Below are positions 58,241-64,000 of a stretch of DNA of 64,000 nt, piece by piece. Source of the DNA: Corbicula japonica (Eukaryota; Mollusca; Bivalvia; Venerida; Cyrenidae); assembly GCA_038501625.1 (NCBI GenBank), contig JAZAYU010000008.1:1798001-1862000 (forward strand), given 5' to 3'. Each line of letters starts with the position of its first letter. Positions within the stretch are counted from its first letter, which is position 1. Position numbers and translations under genes: made by a program. The notes beneath the pieces are model-generated. The model was not told where the DNA came from. It did not search any database and was given only the letters and a program-made list of their open reading frames with translations.

Positions 58241-60388
58241 CAACAAGAGGGCCATGATGGCCCTTATATCGCTCACCTGAGTACAAAAGTACTCTCAGCT
58301 TGTGGTTTCAGACAAGAAGATTTTTAAAGTTTTTCCTATATCAGTCTATATAAAATAAAGTGAACCCTGGGGCGGGGCCAATTTTCTCCCCAGGGAAATC
58401 ATTTGAACAATCTTTGTAGAGTTCCACTAGAGGGTGCTAAATGCCAAATATCTAAGCTCTAGGCCTTGTGGTTTCAGACAAGAAGATTTTTAAAGTTTTT
58501 CCTATACAAGTCTATATAAAATGAAGTGACCCCTGGGGCGGGGCCAATTTTGACCCCAGGGAAATACTTTGAACAATCTTTGTAGAGTTCCACTAGAGGA
58601 TGCTAAATGCCAAATATCTAAGCTCTAGGCCTTGTGGTTTCAGACAAGAAGATTTTTAAAGTTTTTCCTATACAAGTCTATGTCAAATGAAGTGACCCCT
58701 GGGGCAACGCCAATTTTGACCCCAGGGAAATAATTTGAACAATCTTTGTAGAGTTCCACTAGAGGGTGCTAAATGCCAAATATCTAAGCTCTAGGCCTTG
58801 TGGTTTCAGACAAGAAGATTTTTAAAGTTTTTCCTATACAAGTCTATATAAAATGAAGTGACCCCTGGGGCGGGGCCAATTTAGACCCCTGGGAAATAAT
58901 TTGAACAATCTTTGTAGAGTTTCACAAGAGGATGCTTAATGCCAAAGATCTAAGCTCTAGGCCTTGTGGTTTCAGACAAGAAGATTTTTAAAGTTTTTCC
59001 TATATAAGTCTATGTCAAATGAAGTGACCCCTGGGGCAACGCCAATTTTGACCCCAGGGAAATAATTTGAACAATCTTTGTAGAGTTCCACTTGAGGATG
59101 CTAAATGCCAAATATCTAAGCTCTAGGCCTTGTGGTTTCAGACAAGAAGATTTTTAAAGTTTTTCCTATATAAGTCTATATAAAATGAAGTGACCCCTGG
59201 GGCGGGGCCAATTTTGACCCCAGGGAAATACTTTGAACAATCTTTGTAGAGTTCCACTAGAGGATGCTAAATGCCAAATATCTAAGCTCTAGGCCTTGTG
59301 GTTTCAGACAAGAAGATTTTTAAAGTTTTTCCTATACAAGTCTATGTAAAATGATGTGACCCCTGGGGCGGGGCCAATTTTGACCCCAGGGAAATACTTT
59401 GAACAATCTTTGTAGAGTTCCACTAGAGGATGCTAAATGCCAAATATCTAAGCTCTAGGCCTTGTGGTTTCAGACAAGAAGATTTTTAAAGTTTTTCCCA
59501 TATAAGTCTATATAAAATGAAGTGACCCCTGGGGCGGGGCCAATTTTGACCCCAGGGAAATAATTTGAACAATCTTTGTAGAGTTCCACTAGAGGATGCT
59601 AAATGCCAAATATCTAAGCTCTAGGCCTTGTGGTTTCAGACAAGAAGATTTTTAAAGTTTTTCCTATATAAGTCTATATAAAATGAAGTGACCCCTGGGG
59701 CGGGGCCAATTTTGACCCCAGGGAAAAACTTTGAACAATCTTTGTAGAGTTCCACTAGAGGATGCTAAATGCCAAATATCTAAGCTCTAGGCCTTGTGGT
59801 TTCAGACAAGAAGATTTTTAAAGTTTTTCCTATACAAGTCTATGTAAAATGAAGTGACCCCTGGGGCGGGGCCAATTTTGACCCCAGGGAAATACTTTGA
59901 ACAATCTTTGTAGAGTTCCACTAGAGGATGCTAAATGCCAAATATCTAAGCTCTAGGCCTTGTGGTTTCAGACAAGAAGATTTTTTAAGTTTTTCCTATA
60001 TAAGTCTATGTAAAAAGAAGTGACCCCTGGGGCGGGGCCAATTTTGACCCCAGGGAAATAATTTGAACAATCTTTGTAGAGCTCCACTAGAGGATGCTAA
60101 ATGCCAAATATCTAAGCTCTAGGCCTTGTGGTTTTAGAGAAGAAGATTTTTAAAGTTTTTCCTTTCGGTTGCCATGGCAACCAGAGTTCTGCATGGAATT
60201 GATTTCTTTGAACAACTTTGGAAGAGCTTCATGCAAGGAACATACGTGGCGAGTTTCATCAAAATTGGCCAAGCCGTTTCAGAGAAGAAGTCGATTGAAG
60301 CAATTGTTGACGACGCACGACGGACGACGGACGACGGACATCAGGCGGTCACAAAAGCTCACCCTGTCACTTTGTGACAGGTGAGCTT
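58241..60388 (+). mobile_element. Helentron-like element with twelve 167-bp tandem units
   Basis: Same family and orientation as the element at 47894: identical 5' end, truncated first unit and shared tail (TTTCGGTTGCCATGGCAACC). It has twelve 166-167-bp units, then GACGACGGACGACGGAC and the hairpin AGCTCACCCTGTCAC then TTTGTGACAGGTGAGCT. The tail lacks the second GTTGCCATGGCAACC copy seen in the other element. Confidence 0.85.
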
Positions 60389-60489
60389 AAAATAAGTTTC
60401 ACACTGCTCACTTTGCAAATGACAAATTTCAGGCATACAATGACCAATGTGGACAGTGTGGATAAGTATTATGTTTAAAACATTTCATT

Positions 60490-60582
60490 AAAACTGGAGA
60501 CAACTAGTCGCCATTTCAGCCAATCAGATGCTTGAGATTTGAGACTGGTCTCCAATCTCAGTTTTAATGATCTTGGTGCCCA
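60490..60582. repeat. FB2, part copy
   Basis: Short left arm remnant, centre and complete right arm ending ATGATCTTGG. Confidence 0.8.
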
Positions 60583-60741
60583 GGTAACAAGACAGACTAG
60601 TTCACCATATTTTTCTGTAGCTGAACTGTTTTAAACATTGCTCTGCTTATCCTCATCTGAATAAAACATTGTCTGTGCTACTTGGTAACAGAACTGAACA
60701 GCACAGAACAAAGAATTTCATGTCATTGTGGATTAATGGTT

Positions 60742-60947
60742 TAACCCTTTAATCCATGTATACACCCCTTCTATCACAATGACAGCCAACACCAATCACA
60801 CTGTCCACTTCTTGGTCAGAAATAACCAAACCGAATCTAAATGCCACCTCTGTATATCCACACAGACAGCACAGATGTGCTGACTGATCTGGATTTAAAC
60901 TGGCGTCACATGGTGATAATAGTGAAATATTCAGAGAGTGAAGGGTT
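60742..60947. repeat. FB1, diverged copy
   Basis: TAACCCTTTAATCCATGTAT to GAGAGTGAAGGGTTAG. Confidence 0.8.
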
Positions 60948-61744
60948 AGTTAAGTTGATAAAATTTTAATGTGCAATCCAGGTTATAAATATTTAGGCCA
61001 AAATATCAAATTAAAATATTAAACTGCTGAAACCAGAGAAGATAACCAAGTACTGAAATGCAATGCAATCCAATAATTTGAGACCTGCAAACGCTTTTCG
61101 TAAGAGTAAAGTATAAAATAGCCTAGACGTTTTTGCATTAAATTACATAAAGCTTTGTCTGATTAGTTCCGATACCAGCTGTGCAATAACTACCATGCTG
61201 GTATCAGTTATCTGCATGGTAGTCATGATTTATTAACAGTACCTATTTGATGGTTGTCCCCAACAGGTACCAGCATACCCATCCAACATTGGCCCAGGCG
61301 CCTTCATTCAGTGTACCACCTACCTAAAGACCTAAACACACTAATACAGTAAAAGTCATTATGCACACCTTTGATGGTCATTTATGTCACATGGATTCAT
61401 TGGATTATGCCCACGACACTTGTCTATATTACTGTATGTTGCTTCTATGAACTAGATTGATTTAAGCCACAGTATGTTTTTGAAAAAGAGACAAAAAAGT
61501 CAATCAGGCATTACCTCTATTTCAGGAAAATAGTTCCCTTGCATTTTTATTCTGCCAATATGATTTATAAGCAACATGTAGTTTCAGGTTAAAGTTGGAG
61601 ACACTGGACGACATCAACAATGCCGCCACTGCCACCCGACAATAGAATCCCTATGTGTCTATCAGACACAAAAATTAAAATAATGAAACTGCATTTTAAA
61701 AATAAAATAATATATGTTCCAGCAGCCTTTGATCTACACGACCT

Positions 61745-61985
61745 TAACCCTTTCCTCCACAGAAACACCTTTATTGCATGGGTGAACAGTTTAGATCCAG
61801 ATCAGCCAGCACATCCGTGCCATTTGATCAGGATCTAAACTGTTCACTTTTTTATTCATTAGGTTATTTCTGACCAAAATGTGACCACTGCAGATCATGA
61901 TCAGATGGCACGGATGTGCCGGCTGATCTGGATCTACAATGGTTGCACATGCGTAAAAATGCGTATTTATGGAGGAAAGGGTTAA
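61745..61985. repeat. FB1 fold-back element, best full-length copy
   Basis: Termini TAACCCTTTCCTCCA and TGGAGGAAAGGGTTA are inverted repeats. Inside, two further inverted modules, each with paired GATC motifs (AGATCCAGATCAGCC, TGATCAGGATCT), surround a core TTCATTAGGTTATTTCTGAC. No coding capacity. The structure suggests a MITE that folds into stacked hairpins. About 35 whole or partial relatives occur in this window. Confidence 0.9.
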
Positions 61986-63734
61986 AGCACAATTATAGCC
62001 ACTTATGTCTATGTGTATATATCACTGATTCTAATCAAACTTTACAAGGAACAAAAATTTGACTTTCTATCTTCCTTTATACAATATATTTAGGAAATAA
62101 TAATTATCTTCTGGTGATATATCACAGAAAATATCACAGGGCAGTTCAGTTTAGATGCTTAACCCCTAATGATAAATCCTTGCACATCAAATATCTGAAC
62201 TCTGCACAGTGATAATTATATTAAATTTTGAAGATCTGTCTCCAGTATGTATGTATCATTTCATTCTAACTCAAATATGCTTCATAAAGCTTTGATAATA
62301 ACAGTACTACTTCACTTAGTATCTTTGCCGAGCAATTTATGATGTTAAAAATTATAAGTGATGTCAATAAAGGAATACAGGCATGTAGCAGATTAAACAC
62401 CATTGCTTCAGTGCATTGCCTTCAGGAAATTTTGGCAGTTGATATAGAATTATTTTACAAAAAAAATCTGAATGACTTAATGTGACAGCTGTATGTTTAC
62501 TATACATGTACAATGAACTTATAAGTTATATAAAATTTAATTTTATGCCACTCCAGTAACAATGTGTATCTACTTTCTCGATATACTAGTAAACCCAATA
62601 TGTAATAATAAAAATGTTGCATTACCTTGATGAAAAGTTACAAAAATAATATCCTTCACTTCACTTAATTAGGTCCAAACGCAACCGACAAATGCAATAT
62701 ACTCAATTGCTTTGCCTCTAGCTATACCAAACAAAACATACACGCTAACATTTGTCCCAGTAAGAATGTGCATCAATTTCTTACTGGTCATGCGCAAACA
62801 TCCAATGAAAAATATGCAATAAAATTTAATGATTGAAATCTCAAATTTACCTTCACAAAATGGAAAGTGCTTTGATGCGAGAATAATTATAGAGTTAATT
62901 CACTGACTTTGTAATGTTGGAGATCAAAAACAGTTATTAACAGCAAACTTCAGTACAAAAACAACATAAGCTTCTCCCTTTAGCTAAAAATTAGAAAATA
63001 CAAAGAGGGGGACCTAAATAAACGTGAAAAAGAACAAGATAATAAGCAGTTTGTGAGATCAAAAAGCCGACGTTTGAATGATTTTGAAGTGTCCTCCCAC
63101 TGAAAATAACAAGTTCCAAGTATTTACAACCACGCTTTTATCCTTGAACCATTTTCTCCAAAGATATGACTTTAATCCCATGACTGAACAATGTAGATCA
63201 GATCAGTCTGAACATCTATGCCATCTGATCAGGATCTACACTGTTTTCTTTTTTAAATCAGATGAAAAATGTGGCCTCTATGTTTGGTAATTTAACAAAG
63301 CTTCCCTGTCATTAAAGTGACCTATCTCTACCCTAAATGAACCCAATGGATCACCAAGGTCAAAGTTTGATCACTTTTGCTGAAAAATTGTTGTTTTTTC
63401 TTTTGATCTGACCTAGTTTCGAACCCTAACTGACCTTAATTGTCCTTGATCATCTCAAAATAACTGTCTGCAGAATACTAATAGTAAATAAATGGATATT
63501 GTGGAATGTAATATGGAAACAAAGTGCTTAATTTTGATTTGACATTGTTTGTTTCCTGATGCTCCAATATACAAAACAACAAAGCCAGAACATTCTAAAA
63601 CCATTTGTAGATCACTTAGCTATGCAAGTCCTACAAAACAGCATGCTCAATAATTTGAAACTGTCCTGACAATACATTGAAAGACAAGTGGTCAGAGAAA
63701 TTAAAGTACATTTTGAATAAGGAGTTGCACCTTT

Positions 63735-63905
63735 AATCCTTCAATCAATATATACTCATTTTATTGCATATGTAATCGGTGTAGATCCAGATCAGCTGGC
63801 ACATCCATGCTGTGTGAGCAGGATCTACATTGTTTGTTTTTTGGTCAGAATTAACCTTATGAATCAAAAAGTGAACAGTACAGATCCTGGTCAGATGGCA
63901 CAAAT
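63735..63905. repeat. FB1, truncated copy
   Basis: TCCTTCAATCAATATATACT, GATC modules and core GGTCAGAATTAACCTTATGA; broken after CAGATGGCACA. A shorter fragment lies at about 63150-63255. Confidence 0.75.
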
Positions 63906-64000
63906 AACTTTAACATTGAAATTTAAGTTTAAAAAAGGCAGTATTTTGATCAAAATGCAAGAATGCCTTTGTGACTTAAAGGTTATTTATTACATACAAC

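Larger units (their letters stand above)
45574..64000. other. Region upstream of the ADGRL start codon, no coding exon seen
   Basis: It contains two large Helentron-like elements (47894-49730, 58241-60388), a 5' fragment of a third (from 54271), about twelve FB1 copies and three FB2 half-copies. It probably contains ADGRL promoter and 5' UTR exons, but none can be placed from sequence. Short open frames show no family resemblance. Confidence 0.6.

Overview
This is eukaryotic DNA: AT-rich, with small exons bounded by GT-AG introns, and packed with repeats. Transposons of the pearl/Helentron type (167-bp internal tandem repeats, ACGG-like microsatellites, 3' hairpins) and a lectin-bearing latrophilin without an olfactomedin domain point to a mollusc, most likely a bivalve. 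This is inferred from repeat style and protein family. The species cannot be fixed from the window.

Two genes are supported, and they converge. The first, on the + strand, enters from the left edge as its last four exons (1-51, 373-505, 878-1044, 1645-2160). It encodes the C-terminal 288 residues of a protein I do not recognise, ending in an 18-bp (six-residue) Val/Thr-rich repeat tract. The second, on the - strand, is a complete adhesion GPCR of the latrophilin (ADGRL) type. It runs from the start codon at 45555 to the stop codon at 10804, with 21 coding exons in any one transcript. All intron phases agree and give 1138 residues: signal peptide, SUEL/Gal-lectin domain, acidic Ser/Thr linker, HRM domain, GAIN domain with an intact GPS (HL|T), seven membrane helices, and a long acidic cytoplasmic tail ending in a class I PDZ ligand (TDL).

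The strongest novelty is inside that receptor. The C-terminal half of the lectin domain is encoded twice, by exon 3a (40492-40598) and exon 3b (34058-34164). Both are 107 nt, both enter in phase 2 and leave in phase 1, and they share 18 of 35 residues. Joining both would break the frame, so they look like mutually exclusive exons giving two receptor isoforms with different ligand-binding faces.

Layout: 1-2.3 kb, end of the unknown gene; 2.3-10.7 kb, intergenic with two Helentron-like arrays and fold-back elements; 10.7-45.6 kb, the ADGRL gene; 45.6-64 kb, upstream of its start codon, with no coding exon that I can support. This last stretch contains two large Helentron-like elements carrying 10 and 12 copies of the same 167-bp repeat, and many fold-back elements.

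Two short fold-back families dominate the non-coding DNA. FB1 (about 210-240 bp, GATC-rich, ends AACCCTTTCCTCCAT/ATGGAGGAAAGGGTT) occurs about 35 times, whole or in part. FB2 (about 144 bp, an almost complete hairpin beginning GCCCAAGATCATAAAACT) occurs about 14 times. Several copies lie within 30 bp of receptor splice sites. I saw no rRNA, tRNA or CRISPR array.
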